Assembly: GCF_900110915.1 (NCBI RefSeq)
Contig: NZ_FOFG01000006.1
Coordinates: 1 to 64,000, forward strand
DNA: 64,000 bases
Origin: Faunimonas pinastri
GTDB lineage: Bacteria > Pseudomonadota > Alphaproteobacteria > Rhizobiales > Afifellaceae
Direction of reading: 5' to 3'
The notes below the pieces were generated by a model. It was given only the letters and a program-made list of their open reading frames with translations. It did not search any database and had not been told where the DNA came from. Position numbers and translations under genes: made by a program. Positions 47,187-55,598 of this stretch are shown here, in pieces; the stretch's first letter is position 1; every line of letters starts with the position of its first letter.

Positions 47187-47972
47187 TCATGGCGTCTGCA
47201 CAACCTGGCTCTGGCCGGCGCGGAAGATCTGGATCACGTTGCTCTGGCGTTGGGCGGAAGCCGTGCTCTGCGTGTCGCCGCTGTCGGCGATGCTGCGAAG
47301 CGCAAGCGACAGCGACCCCGCCGATTCGGCCGCCGTGATCAGTTCCGCCTGCGGCGGGTCCAACTGGAGCGTCGCGGTCTTGCCGACCACGACGCTCTGG
47401 CCGTTCTTCTCCTGGATGTTCTGGTCGATCGCCAGAACCGGAATGTTGGTCAGGATGGTGCGGCTGATACTGCTGCTCTCGTCATTGTCCCCCTTCTGCC
47501 CCTTCTGTCCCGTGGTCTCGATCACGTCGACACGGTCGTTGGGCAGGATGAAGCCGCCGGCCGACGTATCGGCGGAGACGCGAACGGCGACGGCCCGCTT
47601 CCCGGCGGGCAGAATGGCGGACAGGAACCCGGTTCCGGGACGGGCGAGCTTGGCCTCGCGGATCGGCTCGCCGCTGACGAAAGGCGCGCGGACCAGGGAG
47701 CCGGCCAGGGTCTTGACCTCGTCGGGAGATTTGCTCTTGAGAAAAAAGGCGCCGTTCAGGGCGTTGTCGGGCCAGGTCTGCCAGCGGACGTTCTTGTCCG
47801 TCAGCATCTGTCCCTGCTTCAGGTCGTCGGCGGCCACCAGCACCTCCTGCGTCGAGAGCGGAGGAGGCGCCTGCACCTGCACGACGGCCGGCGCCCTCCG
47901 CGTGGCGAGGGCCAGGTAAGCCGCCATTCCACCGGCAAGAAGCGCAACAACAAGAACGATGGCACGAAGCAT
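47187..47972 (-). CDS. cpaB: Tad pilus assembly protein CpaB/RcpC
   Basis: A 261-residue inner-membrane-anchored periplasmic protein. An N-terminal helix (LRAIVLVVALLAGGMAAYLAL) is followed by an SAF domain (VLVAADDLKQGQMLTDKNVRW, about residues 44-110). The RcpC domain has LPAGKRAVAVRVSADTSAGGFILPNDRVDV. It stabilises the secretin. The upstream gap to cpaA (134 bases) carries a candidate CtrA site, so a promoter may start here. Confidence 0.92.
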   Translation of the reverse strand: MLRAIVLVVALLAGGMAAYLALATRRAPAVVQVQAPPPLSTQEVLVAADDLKQGQMLTDKNVRWQTWPDNALNGAFFLKSKSPDEVKTLAGSLVRAPFVSGEPIREAKLARPGTGFLSAILPAGKRAVAVRVSADTSAGGFILPNDRVDVIETTGQKGQKGDNDESSSISRTILTNIPVLAIDQNIQEKNGQSVVVGKTATLQLDPPQAELITAAESAGSLSLALRSIADSGDTQSTASAQRQSNVIQIFRAGQSQVVQTP

Positions 47973-48050
47973 CTTAACCCGGAGGAGTTAGGGCAGGACC
48001 GACAGAGCCGATCTTTCTGCGCATGAAGTCTCGCAAGGAAAGCTCAAGGG

Positions 48051-48058
48051 ATGGTTAA
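48051..48058 (-). promoter_or_regulatory. Candidate CtrA half-site TTAACCAT upstream of cpaB
   Basis: Read on the minus strand, TTAACCAT matches the alternative CtrA 8-mer and lies about 80 bases before the cpaB start. In Caulobacter CtrA activates pilus genes. A single 8-mer is weak evidence. Confidence 0.35.
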
Positions 48059-48106
48059 TGGAGGGCTCCATTCGTCGGCTTCCCGACATCTTCGGCTTGG
48101 CTGACA

Positions 48107-48637
48107 TCAGAAGAAGCCGCCGATCATCCAGGGCGTCTGCGGGAGCACGATCAGGGCCGCCGGGGCCATGGCCGCGCCATAGGGAATGCCTCCCCGCTTT
48201 TCATGCAGCCGCTCGATCCAGGGTATCCCGGCCAGGCTGGCGGGCAGGAGCCAACTCCGAAACAGCAGCAGAGCCAGCGTGAGAACACCGCCCAGCACAG
48301 CCGTCCAGATGAAAAAGGGCAGCGAAGCGCCGGCGCCGAACCACAAGGCCGCGGCCGCGGCGAGCTTCGCGTCTCCCCCGCCGATCCAGCCGAGGAAAAA
48401 GAAGATGAAGGTCAAGACGAAGACGCCCAACGCGACCGCGACGCTCCAGCCGATCTCGCTCCAGCTCAGAGCGGAGAAAGGGGCCACGACGCAGTAGAGA
48501 ACGACAAGCGCGAGAACCAGGACGTTGCGGATCTTCATCGTCGTCAGATCCATGATCCCCGCATAGATCATGACCAAGGAGAAGAGGAGGCTTCCAACAG
48601 AGAGGACAGCTGAGGAACCGAGCAATAAAGTCTCCAA
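48107..48637 (-). CDS. cpaA: Prepilin peptidase CpaA/TadV
   Basis: A 176-residue integral membrane aspartic peptidase that cleaves Flp prepilin and TadE/F leaders. The two catalytic aspartates are in YAGIMDLTTMKIRN and the GxGD motif GGGDAKLAAA. Five or six hydrophobic segments span the sequence. The start appears to be TTG, 12 bases after the second Flp pilin gene. It separates the pilin genes from the cpaB-tadC run. Confidence 0.9.
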   Translation of the reverse strand: METLLLGSSAVLSVGSLLFSLVMIYAGIMDLTTMKIRNVLVLALVVLYCVVAPFSALSWSEIGWSVAVALGVFVLTFIFFFLGWIGGGDAKLAAAAALWFGAGASLPFFIWTAVLGGVLTLALLLFRSWLLPASLAGIPWIERLHEKRGGIPYGAAMAPAALIVLPQTPWMIGGFF

Positions 48638-48649
48638 ACACGGATCAGA

Positions 48650-48835
48650 TCATGCAGCTCGGGCGATAACGTAGTCCAACACGGTCTGCAGCGAATTGCC
48701 GAAGGCCCTTATCCCGGCGAGTACGATTACGACAATGATGGTTGCCAGAAGCCCATACTCCACCGCCGCAGCCCCTCGCTCCTCCCGCAAATACCGCGAC
48801 ATCAACAGCAACAATCCTGCAATCGTCTCATGCAT
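48650..48835 (-). CDS. Flp-type prepilin (second copy)
   Basis: A 61-residue Flp/Fap pilin. A short charged leader (MSRYLREERG) precedes the processing site at G-A in RGAAAVEYG, with the conserved Glu-Tyr pair, then a hydrophobic helix (LLATIIVVIVLAGI). Compared with the first copy the leader is longer and more hydrophobic (ETIAGLLLLM) and the processing box has AAAVEYG in place of ATAIEYG, so it is a diverged paralogue. It lies 59 bases downstream of the first pilin gene. Confidence 0.9.
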   Translation of the reverse strand: MHETIAGLLLLMSRYLREERGAAAVEYGLLATIIVVIVLAGIRAFGNSLQTVLDYVIARAA

Positions 48836-48894
48836 TGAGATTGGCCTCTGCGGTCGGAGCCTGCGCTCCGACCGCGATAGAAGATGCCTTCGAT

Positions 48895-49071
48895 TTACTG
48901 GCCGGCGGTTTTAACGCTGTCCGAAATCGTGGTGAACTTGGCGGTCAACGACGTGCCAAGCACAGTCAGGCCGCCGATGATCACCACGGCGATCAGGGCG
49001 GCGATCAGGCCGTATTCGATAGCGGTCGCGCCGGACTCGTCCTTGGCGAAACGGGAAAGAAGCTGCTTCAT
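48895..49071 (-). CDS. Flp-type major prepilin
   Basis: A 58-residue pilin with leader MKQLLSRFAKDESG, processing box SGATAIEYG and hydrophobic helix LIAALIAVVIIGGL. These are classic Flp/PilA features, including the Glu and Tyr after the cleavage site. The start MKQLL is set by GGAG six bases before the ATG; a longer in-frame version would place 26 unsuitable residues in front. As first gene next to the AT-rich promoter region it is probably the major pilin. Confidence 0.93.
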   Translation of the reverse strand: MKQLLSRFAKDESGATAIEYGLIAALIAVVIIGGLTVLGTSLTAKFTTISDSVKTAGQ

Positions 49072-49417
49072 ATTTTTCTCCTGCGATCCAGACTTGGTTT
49101 CGCTTCGAGCCGCCATGCCGGCTGAAGTTGCTGCAAATGTGGGGGGCAATTGCTTTCAGCACCCTTAACCCCGAGGCTCAGATGCCGTCCGTTCCAATCA
49201 AGGTAATAAATTAGTAAATTTTGATTAGAACTGAATTTATTCTGCTCCACCCACGATCTGTCAGCCATATATATAATGGTGCGCTGCCTCAGCAAGTTCC
49301 CCTTCGGGGATCTGGTATGCAGATTGGCATCTTGCGGGCGGATATATTATGTAAGAGTTGAATTTACTTCCGGTTGACTCTTTCACGGTACGTTCAGACG
49401 GACTTCGGAGATCTCGC
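49072..49417. promoter_or_regulatory. AT-rich divergent promoter region of the pilus locus
   Basis: This 346-base gap separates the minus-strand pilin/cpa operon from the plus-strand CpaC-N/TadE/TadF genes. Its centre (about 49195-49275 and 49340-49370) is markedly AT-rich (TATATATAAT, TATATTATG) in an otherwise GC-rich window. A short hairpin TCCCC-TTC-GGGGA lies near 49299-49311. No gene is visible. It very probably carries both promoters and regulator sites; I cannot assign the exact boxes. Confidence 0.55.
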
Positions 49418-49876
49418 ATGCGCGCCTATCGTTCAGGCCTCAAGACTGCCCTGCTCGCGCTCGTCCTCGGCGCTGCCGGACTGCAATCCGCCCGTGCGGC
49501 CGACGCGATCGATCTCACGATCGACTTCGCCAAGCTCCTGAAGCTCAACCGCCCGGCGACGACGATCGTGATCGGCAACCCCGGGATCGCCGACGCGACG
49601 GTGGGCAGCAACCAGACCATCGTCCTGACCGGGCACTCGGCGGGCACGACCAACATGATCGCGATGGACGACAAGGGGCATGAGATCCTGAACACGACGG
49701 TTCGTGTTTCGTCCGACTCTCGGCAGCTGACCACGGTCTTCTACGGCAACAAGCGCCAGACCTTCTCCTGCGACCCCGTCTGCGAGCAGGTCGTCGCGGT
49801 CGGCGATGCACCGGATGCGTTCGCGCAGGCGAAGAGCCAGATCCAGAGCCGCCAGGAAATCTCGGGCATCAAATAA
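49418..49876 (+). CDS. Stand-alone pilus-formation N-terminal domain protein (CpaC-N-like)
   Basis: A 152-residue exported protein. A signal peptide (LKTALLALVLGAAGLQSARA) is followed by the domain found at the N terminus of CpaC/RcpA secretins: LTIDFAKLLKLNRPATTIVIGNPGIADATV, then TNMIAMDDKGHEIL. No secretin core follows. The C terminus has a CDPVC pair that could form a disulfide. ATG 49418 has GGAG 8 bases upstream. It is divergent from the pilin operon and leads the TadE/F genes. It may cap, plug or stabilise the CpaC ring. Confidence 0.85.
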   Translation: MRAYRSGLKTALLALVLGAAGLQSARAADAIDLTIDFAKLLKLNRPATTIVIGNPGIADATVGSNQTIVLTGHSAGTTNMIAMDDKGHEILNTTVRVSSDSRQLTTVFYGNKRQTFSCDPVCEQVVAVGDAPDAFAQAKSQIQSRQEISGIK

Positions 49877-49951
49877 CGGCTGCGGGTCACCGGCCGCCAG
49901 ACGGCCTTCCGAAACGACTTCACGATCTCACGTAAGGGATGAACAGCATCA

Positions 49952-50503
49952 ATGGAGCGGCGCAGGACACGTCCGGGCTCTTGGTCGGCTCTCAGGTTGC
50001 GCATGGGCAGGGTGATCCGCCGCGAGGACGGCGCGACCGCGGTCGAATTCGCGCTGATCGCCCCCGCCCTCTTCCTGCTGATCTTCGTGATTTTTCAGAC
50101 GGCTCTCGTCTTCGTCGCCGAGCAGGTGCTGGATAACGGAGTGGCGACAGTCGCGCGTCAGATCCGCACCGGCCAGCTGGCTTCGGGCAATGCCAAGACG
50201 CTGGTCTGCGCAGAGATCTCCTATGTCATCTCCTGCTCAGGCTCGTCGTTCTTCGTGGATGTCCAATCCAGCTCCGATATCGGCAGCCTGCCGACCACCA
50301 ATCTCGTCAACACCGATGGAAGCTACAAGAGCTCGGCACAGAACAGCTTCGGCACCGCAGGCGACTATGTGTTGATCCGCGCCTATTACGAATGGCCGCT
50401 GGTCAAGATCTTCGGATCGCTCACGCTTGCCAATCTGGATAACGGAACGCGGCTGCTCAGTTCCTACGCGGTCTTCCGCAACGAACCCGCGAGTACGACA
50501 TGA
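49952..50503 (+). CDS. TadE-family pseudopilin
   Basis: A 183-residue minor pilin-like protein. After a basic leader comes the TadE box EDGATAVEFALIAPALFLLIFVIFQTALVF, with the Glu equivalent to Flp Glu5, which is cut by CpaA. The exposed C-terminal part contains two Cys in VCAEISYVISCSG. A second in-frame ATG (MGRVIRREDG) 17 codons in is an alternative start. Its stop overlaps the next start (ATGA). It is presumed to prime or stabilise Flp fibres. Confidence 0.88.
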   Translation: MERRRTRPGSWSALRLRMGRVIRREDGATAVEFALIAPALFLLIFVIFQTALVFVAEQVLDNGVATVARQIRTGQLASGNAKTLVCAEISYVISCSGSSFFVDVQSSSDIGSLPTTNLVNTDGSYKSSAQNSFGTAGDYVLIRAYYEWPLVKIFGSLTLANLDNGTRLLSSYAVFRNEPASTT

Positions 50504-51156
50504 GGGCAGCCATTGTCCCCAGACTGGACTGCCGGCGCCAGCTTCTGCCGTTTTTGCAAAGCAGCGGCGGCGCGGTGGCGGTGGAGTTCGCGCTGATCCT
50601 GCCTGTGCTGATCTCGCTCTGGTTCGGCATGATCGTCTTCGGCACCGGCTTCAGCATTTCCCGCAAGACCGACATTGCCGGGGCGGCTCTGGGTGACCTC
50701 GTCGGACGGGCGGGAACGGACAAGACCAACTCGAACTATACGAAGACCCTCATGACCACTGATCTGAGCAGCATGTTCACGCTGGTTGCGCGCGGCCTTT
50801 ATCCTTACGACACGACAAAGCTGAAGCTGGTGGTGACGTCCATCAGGGTCCAGCCCGGAGGGACTTCCAAAGTCACCTGGAGCCAAGCCTACAACGGCGG
50901 CACGGCACGCACTGTCGGCGAGAATGGCAGTTCCCTGATCCCGTCCAGCCTTGTCGCCGAAGCGGGGGCAGCAGATGCACCGGTCCAGGTGATCATGACG
51001 GAAACCTCTTACCCCTACACACCGGCGGTCGGTTATATTCTGACCGGCACTGTGAACCTCGGCAACGTGTCCTTCAACACACCGCGCAGCACGTTCGCTG
51101 ACGGGGATCCAGGCAATGTCGCGCTGTGCACAAGCAGTTCGGCTTGCCTCTACTAG
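50500..51156 (+). CDS. TadE/TadF-like pseudopilin
   Basis: A 218-residue protein with leader LQSSGGAVAVEFALILPVLISLWFGMIVF, again a TadE-like processing box and hydrophobic helix, then a periplasmic domain rich in Thr/Gly/Ser ending in a Cys pair (CTSSSAC). It is coupled to the preceding TadE gene by ATGA. The larger TadG of other Tad loci was not seen in the window, so this pair may be the full minor-pilin set here. Confidence 0.87.
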   Translation: MRAAIVPRLDCRRQLLPFLQSSGGAVAVEFALILPVLISLWFGMIVFGTGFSISRKTDIAGAALGDLVGRAGTDKTNSNYTKTLMTTDLSSMFTLVARGLYPYDTTKLKLVVTSIRVQPGGTSKVTWSQAYNGGTARTVGENGSSLIPSSLVAEAGAADAPVQVIMTETSYPYTPAVGYILTGTVNLGNVSFNTPRSTFADGDPGNVALCTSSSACLY

Positions 51157-51197
51157 GTTGTCCAGCGGGCCGTCGGCGGGCCCCGTCCGTGAACGAA

Positions 51198-51220
51198 AGA
51201 GGCCGCACAAGGCGGCCTCT
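51198..51220. terminator. Bidirectional hairpin between TadF-like and phosphomannomutase genes
   Basis: A 9-bp perfect inverted repeat, AGAGGCCGC (51198-51206) and GCGGCCTCT (51212-51220), sits between two convergent genes. GAA/AGA on one side and TCT on the other give short T-runs in both directions, suiting a shared terminator. Confidence 0.65.
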
Positions 51221-51242
51221 CCAATCCTTCCGAACGCTTCGT

Positions 51243-52742
51243 TCAGAGCGTCTGGTTGTATTCGCCGACTTCCGGGTTCTGGCGCAGAACGCCGTCCACA
51301 GCCTTGAACATCTCGCGGAGGCGCTCTTCCGAGACGGGGCTTTCCACCACGACCACCAGCTCCGGCTTGTTGGAGGAGGCGCGGACGAGGCCCCAGGTGC
51401 CGTCCTCGGTCGTGACGCGCACGCCGTTGACCGTCACGAGGTCGCGGATCTTCTGCCCGGCGACCGGCTCGCCCCTGGCTTCCATGTCCTTGAACGCCTG
51501 CACGACCTTGTCGACGACGCCGTATTTGGTCTCGTCATCGCAATGCGGCGACATGGTCGGCGAGCCCCACGTGCGCGGCAAAGCGCGACGAAGGTCGGCC
51601 ATGGTCCGGCCCGGGTTGCGATCCAGCATGTCGAGGATCGCAAGCGCCGAGATCATGCCGTCGTCATAACCGCGGCCGATCGGCTTGTTGAAGAAGTAGT
51701 GACCGGATTTCTCGAAGCCGGCGATGGCGCCGATCTCGTTCACCCGCCGCTTCATGTAGGAGTGGCCGGTCTTCCAGTAGTCGGCCTTGATGTTGTTCTC
51801 GATCAGCTTGGGATCGGTGACGAAGAGACCCGTGGACTTCACGTCGACCACGAAGGTGCAGCCGGGATGCAGGGCGGAGATGTCGCGCGCCAGCATCACG
51901 CCAACCTTGTCGGCGAAGATCTCCTCGCCTTCGTTGTCGACCACGCCGCAGCGGTCGCCGTCACCGTCGAAGCCGAGACCCACGGCCGCCCCCGTCTCCA
52001 GCACCTTGTCGCGGATGGCGTGCAGCATCTGCAGGTCTTCCGGATTGGGGTTGTAGCGGGGGAAGGTGAAGTCGAGCTCGGCATCGAGCGGGATCACGTC
52101 GGCACCGATCATCTCGAGGATACGCGGCGCGAAGGCGCCGGCCGTGCCATTGCCGCAGGCGGCGACCACCTTGATCGCGCTGTTGAGCTTCGGCCGGTTG
52201 GTCAGATCCTTGATGTAGCGCTCGGGGAAGTTCTCGACGAACTGGTAGGAACCGCCGCCCTTCAGGTTGAACTTGGAACCCAGCACGATGTCCTTCAGGC
52301 GGGTCATCTCGTCCGGCCCGAAGGTGAGCGGACGGTTGGCGCCCATCTTCACGCCGGTCCAGCCGTTCTCGTTATGCGACGCCGTCACCATGGCGACCGC
52401 CGGGACGTCCAGCTCGAACTGCGCGAAATACGCCATCGGCGTCACGGCAAGCCCGATATCATGCACCTTCACGCCGGCGGCGAGCAGGCCGGTTACCAGC
52501 GCCAGCTTGATGGACGAGGAATAGGAGCGGAAATCGTGGCCCGTCACGATCTCCGGCTTCACGCCCATCTCCTGGAGGAGCGTGCCGAGACCCATGCCGA
52601 GGGCCTGGATCCCCATCAGGTTGATCTCTTTCTGGAAAAGCCAGCGCGCATCGTATTCGCGGAAACCGGTGGGTTTCACCATCGGCTCGGATTCGAATGC
52701 ATAGGTATTCGGCTGCAAAGACGGCTTGGGAATGGGGAACAT
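51243..52742 (-). CDS. Phosphomannomutase/phosphoglucomutase
   Basis: A 499-residue alpha-D-phosphohexomutase of four domains. The active phosphoserine is Ser112 in TASHNENGWTG, the metal loop is GFDGDGDRCG, the sugar-binding loop EKSGHYF, and the C-terminal phosphate loop RASSNKPELV. It supplies mannose-1-P or glucose-1-P for surface polysaccharides. ATG 52742 is chosen because AGGGAGG precedes it by five bases. The next upstream gene on this strand is the retropepsin-like gene, 34 bases away. Confidence 0.92.
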   Translation of the reverse strand: MFPIPKPSLQPNTYAFESEPMVKPTGFREYDARWLFQKEINLMGIQALGMGLGTLLQEMGVKPEIVTGHDFRSYSSSIKLALVTGLLAAGVKVHDIGLAVTPMAYFAQFELDVPAVAMVTASHNENGWTGVKMGANRPLTFGPDEMTRLKDIVLGSKFNLKGGGSYQFVENFPERYIKDLTNRPKLNSAIKVVAACGNGTAGAFAPRILEMIGADVIPLDAELDFTFPRYNPNPEDLQMLHAIRDKVLETGAAVGLGFDGDGDRCGVVDNEGEEIFADKVGVMLARDISALHPGCTFVVDVKSTGLFVTDPKLIENNIKADYWKTGHSYMKRRVNEIGAIAGFEKSGHYFFNKPIGRGYDDGMISALAILDMLDRNPGRTMADLRRALPRTWGSPTMSPHCDDETKYGVVDKVVQAFKDMEARGEPVAGQKIRDLVTVNGVRVTTEDGTWGLVRASSNKPELVVVVESPVSEERLREMFKAVDGVLRQNPEVGEYNQTL

Positions 52743-52776
52743 GGGTGCCTCCCTGGGAATGATCATGACGCTTCAA

Positions 52777-53307
52777 TCAGTTCTGAAACAGCAAGGTTCC
52801 CCTTGATGCCTCAAAGCGTTGAAGCCGGTTGAGAAACGTGCCGCCGAGCAGGCTGATCTGCAGCTTGTCGTCGGGAAGGACGGCCGCCTGGATGCCGTCC
52901 ACCTCGATGCCGCCGACGGCGACGCTGTCCAGCGTGACGGGGGCGGCGTAGGTCCGGCCGTTGGCGGTGGAGACCGGAAGCGAGTAATCAGAGCCGATGA
53001 TGTGAAGACCCGCCGTCCTCGCGTCGGTCTCCCGCAAGGCCACGGTAGACGCTCCCGTATCGACCACGAAGTGCACGTCGCGACCGTTCACGGCGGCGAC
53101 GAGATAGTAGTGGCCATCAGGGGCAACCTGGATGCGGAGTTCGCCGTCCGCGGTCGCCGCCGGCACGGCGGGAGGAGCGCGCCCTCCGACAGGAACCTGC
53201 ACGGTCTGGCTCCGCTGGGTCCGGGCTTCCCGATAGAGGGTCACGAGCTTCGGTCCGGCGAGCGAAACCACACCCAGCACAACACAGAAGGTGACAAGCC
53301 CGCGCAT
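52777..53307 (-). CDS. Retropepsin-like aspartic protease (clan AA, TIGR02281-type)
   Basis: A 176-residue protein with an N-terminal membrane anchor or signal (about 5-22) and one retropepsin-like domain. The catalytic Asp is in VVDTGASTVAL (near residue 84), and the flap and second hairpin are LLGGTFLNRLQRFE. Such single-domain proteases act as homodimers, and periplasmic members are common in alphaproteobacteria (SpeI/PerP-related). PerP-like enzymes cleave polarity factors in Caulobacter; whether this one does is unknown. It is probably in one transcript with the mutase. Confidence 0.83.
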   Translation of the reverse strand: MRGLVTFCVVLGVVSLAGPKLVTLYREARTQRSQTVQVPVGGRAPPAVPAATADGELRIQVAPDGHYYLVAAVNGRDVHFVVDTGASTVALRETDARTAGLHIIGSDYSLPVSTANGRTYAAPVTLDSVAVGGIEVDGIQAAVLPDDKLQISLLGGTFLNRLQRFEASRGTLLFQN

Positions 53308-53386
53308 GATTGCTCCACAGGCCCTCCATGCCGGAAGAAGGCAAAGAAACCGTTAGCAGGTTATTCCAGCCGGCCAAACGCGGCCA

Positions 53387-54028
53387 TCACTTCGTGCCGT
53401 ACATCCGGTCGCCGGCGTCGCCCAGACCCGGAACGATGTAGCCGTGATCGTTCAGGTGATCGTCGATGGCGGCAGTCACGACCTGCACATCGGGATGCAT
53501 CTCGCGGAAATGCTTGATCCCCTCCGGGGCGGCGAGCAGGCACACGAACCGGATATCCTTCGCGCCGCGCTCCTTCATCTTGGTGATCGCGGCAACGGCG
53601 GAGTTCGCGGTCGCCAGCATCGGGTCCACCACGATCACGACGCGCTCGGAAAGGTCGTCGGGCGCCTTGAAGTAATATTCCACGGGCTGCAGGGTTTCGG
53701 GATCGCGATAGAGACCGATATGGGCCACGCGCGCTGACGGCACGAGGTCCAGCATGCCTTCCAGAAGGCCGTTGCCGGCGCGCAGGATGGAGGCGAAGAC
53801 GAGCTTCTTGCCGGCGAGTTTCTTCGCGTTCATTTCCGCGACGGGCGTGCGGATATGAACGTCCGTGAGTTCCAGGTCGCGCGTCGCCTCGTAGGTCAGG
53901 AGGCCGGCGATCTCGCGCAGCAACTGGCGAAAGCCGCGCGTCGAAGTCTCGACGTCCCGCATGACCGTCAGCTTGTGCTGTACGAGCGGGTGGTCGACGA
54001 CCTTCACTCCCTCAGGCGTTCCGAGCAT
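53387..54028 (-). CDS. upp: Uracil phosphoribosyltransferase
   Basis: A 213-residue enzyme salvaging uracil with PRPP to UMP. The PRPP loop is [15 protein letters not shown], the flexible loop [13 protein letters not shown], and the uracil-binding C terminus [22 protein letters not shown] 54028 is chosen because AAGGAG lies upstream and [20 protein letters not shown] is the family N terminus. Together with cdd/deoA downstream of the transporter it completes pyrimidine salvage. Confidence 0.95.
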   Translation of the reverse strand: MLGTPEGVKVVDHPLVQHKLTVMRDVETSTRGFRQLLREIAGLLTYEATRDLELTDVHIRTPVAEMNAKKLAGKKLVFASILRAGNGLLEGMLDLVPSARVAHIGLYRDPETLQPVEYYFKAPDDLSERVVIVVDPMLATANSAVAAITKMKERGAKDIRFVCLLAAPEGIKHFREMHPDVQVVTAAIDDHLNDHGYIVPGLGDAGDRMYGTK

Positions 54029-54222
54029 ATCCACCACTCCTTGATCCGGTTTCCAGTGACCTATCCCGCTCCGCGGGAAGAACACAAGACACTCACCGGG
54101 GGGCAGGCGGTATCGCGGGGGAAAAGGCGGACAGCAAGTCGTTCGATCGGCAGCCCGCCCAAGCTCCGCCCCGGATCTTTTCTGTCGGATAACAGTTCAA
54201 GGGGGAGCACAGGAGGATTGCG

Positions 54223-54360
54223 ATGACCACCAGCAAGACTGATGCGAAGAAAGCCTCGAAAATCATGAGGGATCCGAAGAGCTCCAAGGACGAAAAGTCC
54301 GTGGCGGCTTCCGACCTGTCGCAGGCCAAGGGCGGAAAGTCCAAAGGCGGCAAGAAGTAG
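54223..54360 (+). CDS. Small lysine-rich protein, 45 residues
   Basis: An ORF of 45 codons with a perfect ribosome-binding site AGGAGG 7 bases before the ATG. The product is highly basic and Ser/Lys-rich (KKASKIMRDPKSSKDEKS, then SDLSQAKGG and KSKGGKK) with no hydrophobic segment. The pattern ASK(V/I)-x-x-D-x-x-(S/T)SK-x-x-KSxAxSxLSQ resembles small rhizobial hypothetical proteins I recall, and it is histone-tail- or stress-protein-like. It lies alone on the plus strand between upp and deoB. Its function is unknown. Confidence 0.75.
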   Translation: MTTSKTDAKKASKIMRDPKSSKDEKSVAASDLSQAKGGKSKGGKK

Positions 54361-54377
54361 AAGCTTCCGCCGCTGCG

Positions 54378-55598
54378 CTAGAGAATGGACGTCCCGTGCG
54401 GCATTTCCGGCAGGCCGAGATGCCGCGCGATCGTCTGCGCCACGTCCGTATAGCTCGATCGGTGGCCGGCATAGCGGCCCTCGATGCCCGGCCCGAACAA
54501 CATCAGCGGGATATTCTCCCGCGTGTGATCGGAGCCGCGAAAGGCCGGATCGTTGCCGTGATCGGCCGTCAGCACCACCAGGTCGCCCGGTCGCAGCAGC
54601 GCCTCCAGTTCCGGCAAACGGCGGTCGAACTCCTCCAGACAGGCGGCATAGCCGGCGATGTCGCGCCGATGGCCGTAGATCTGGTCGAAGTCGATGAAAT
54701 TGGTAAAGACGAGATCGCCCTCCCCCGCCATCGCGGCTGCCTTGAGCGTCGCCTCGATCTGGGCGGGGTTGTTCGCCGCCCTCAGCTTGTCCGTCACGCC
54801 CCGCCCGACAAAGATGTCGGCGATCTTGCCGACACCGAAGACGCGACGGCCGGCCGCGACGGCCACGTCCAGCAGCGTATCGGACGGCGGCGGGATCGCG
54901 TAGTCGTGCCGGTTCAGCGTACGCTCGAACGTAGCGGCGGTTTCGCCGGTGAAGGGCCGGGCGATCACCCGGCCGATATTCAGGGGATCGCAGAGGACGC
55001 GCGCGATCTCGCAGACGTCGTAGAGCCGTTGCAGCCCGAAATGCTCTTCATGGGCGCAGATCTGCAGCACGGAATCGGCGGAGGTGTAGAGGATCGGCTT
55101 GCCGGTGCGGATATGCTCCTCGCCGAGTTCCTCGATGATGCCGGTGCCGGACGCATGATGGTTGCCGAGAACGCCCGGCAGCCCCGCCTCCTCCACCAGC
55201 GGGGCGATAATGCTGTCGGGGACGGCAGGCACTGTTTCCGGGAAGTATCCCCAGGCGAATGGCACCGGCAGCCCGGCGAGTTCCCAATGGCCGGACTGCG
55301 TGTCCTTGCCTTTGGAGACTTCGCTGGCGTAGCCCCAGACGGCTTCCGGCGCTTCGATCCGGGGCACGCCGGCCGGATGCTGGCCGGTCGAGGCTTCGGC
55401 TGCGCGGCCCAGGCCGAGCCGGCTCATGTTGGGGATGCGCAGGGGGCCGGAGCGGCCGCCGGCCACATCGGCTCGACCCGCCGCGCATTCCGCCGCGATG
55501 TGGCCCACCGTGTCCGCGCCCACGTCGCCGAAGGCGTCGGCGTCGGCGGCTCCGCCGACGCCGACGGAGTCCATGACGAGGAGAAAGGCACGCGCCAT
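54378..55598 (-). CDS. deoB: Phosphopentomutase
   Basis: A 406-residue alkaline phosphatase-superfamily mutase interconverting ribose/deoxyribose 1- and 5-phosphates. Metal and active-site blocks are [11 protein letters not shown] (N terminus), [24 protein letters not shown] and LTADHGNDP with SDHTRE. Its start overlaps the deoA stop by one base. It is the last gene of the nucleoside uptake and salvage operon. Confidence 0.96.
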   Translation of the reverse strand: MARAFLLVMDSVGVGGAADADAFGDVGADTVGHIAAECAAGRADVAGGRSGPLRIPNMSRLGLGRAAEASTGQHPAGVPRIEAPEAVWGYASEVSKGKDTQSGHWELAGLPVPFAWGYFPETVPAVPDSIIAPLVEEAGLPGVLGNHHASGTGIIEELGEEHIRTGKPILYTSADSVLQICAHEEHFGLQRLYDVCEIARVLCDPLNIGRVIARPFTGETAATFERTLNRHDYAIPPPSDTLLDVAVAAGRRVFGVGKIADIFVGRGVTDKLRAANNPAQIEATLKAAAMAGEGDLVFTNFIDFDQIYGHRRDIAGYAACLEEFDRRLPELEALLRPGDLVVLTADHGNDPAFRGSDHTRENIPLMLFGPGIEGRYAGHRSSYTDVAQTIARHLGLPEMPHGTSIL

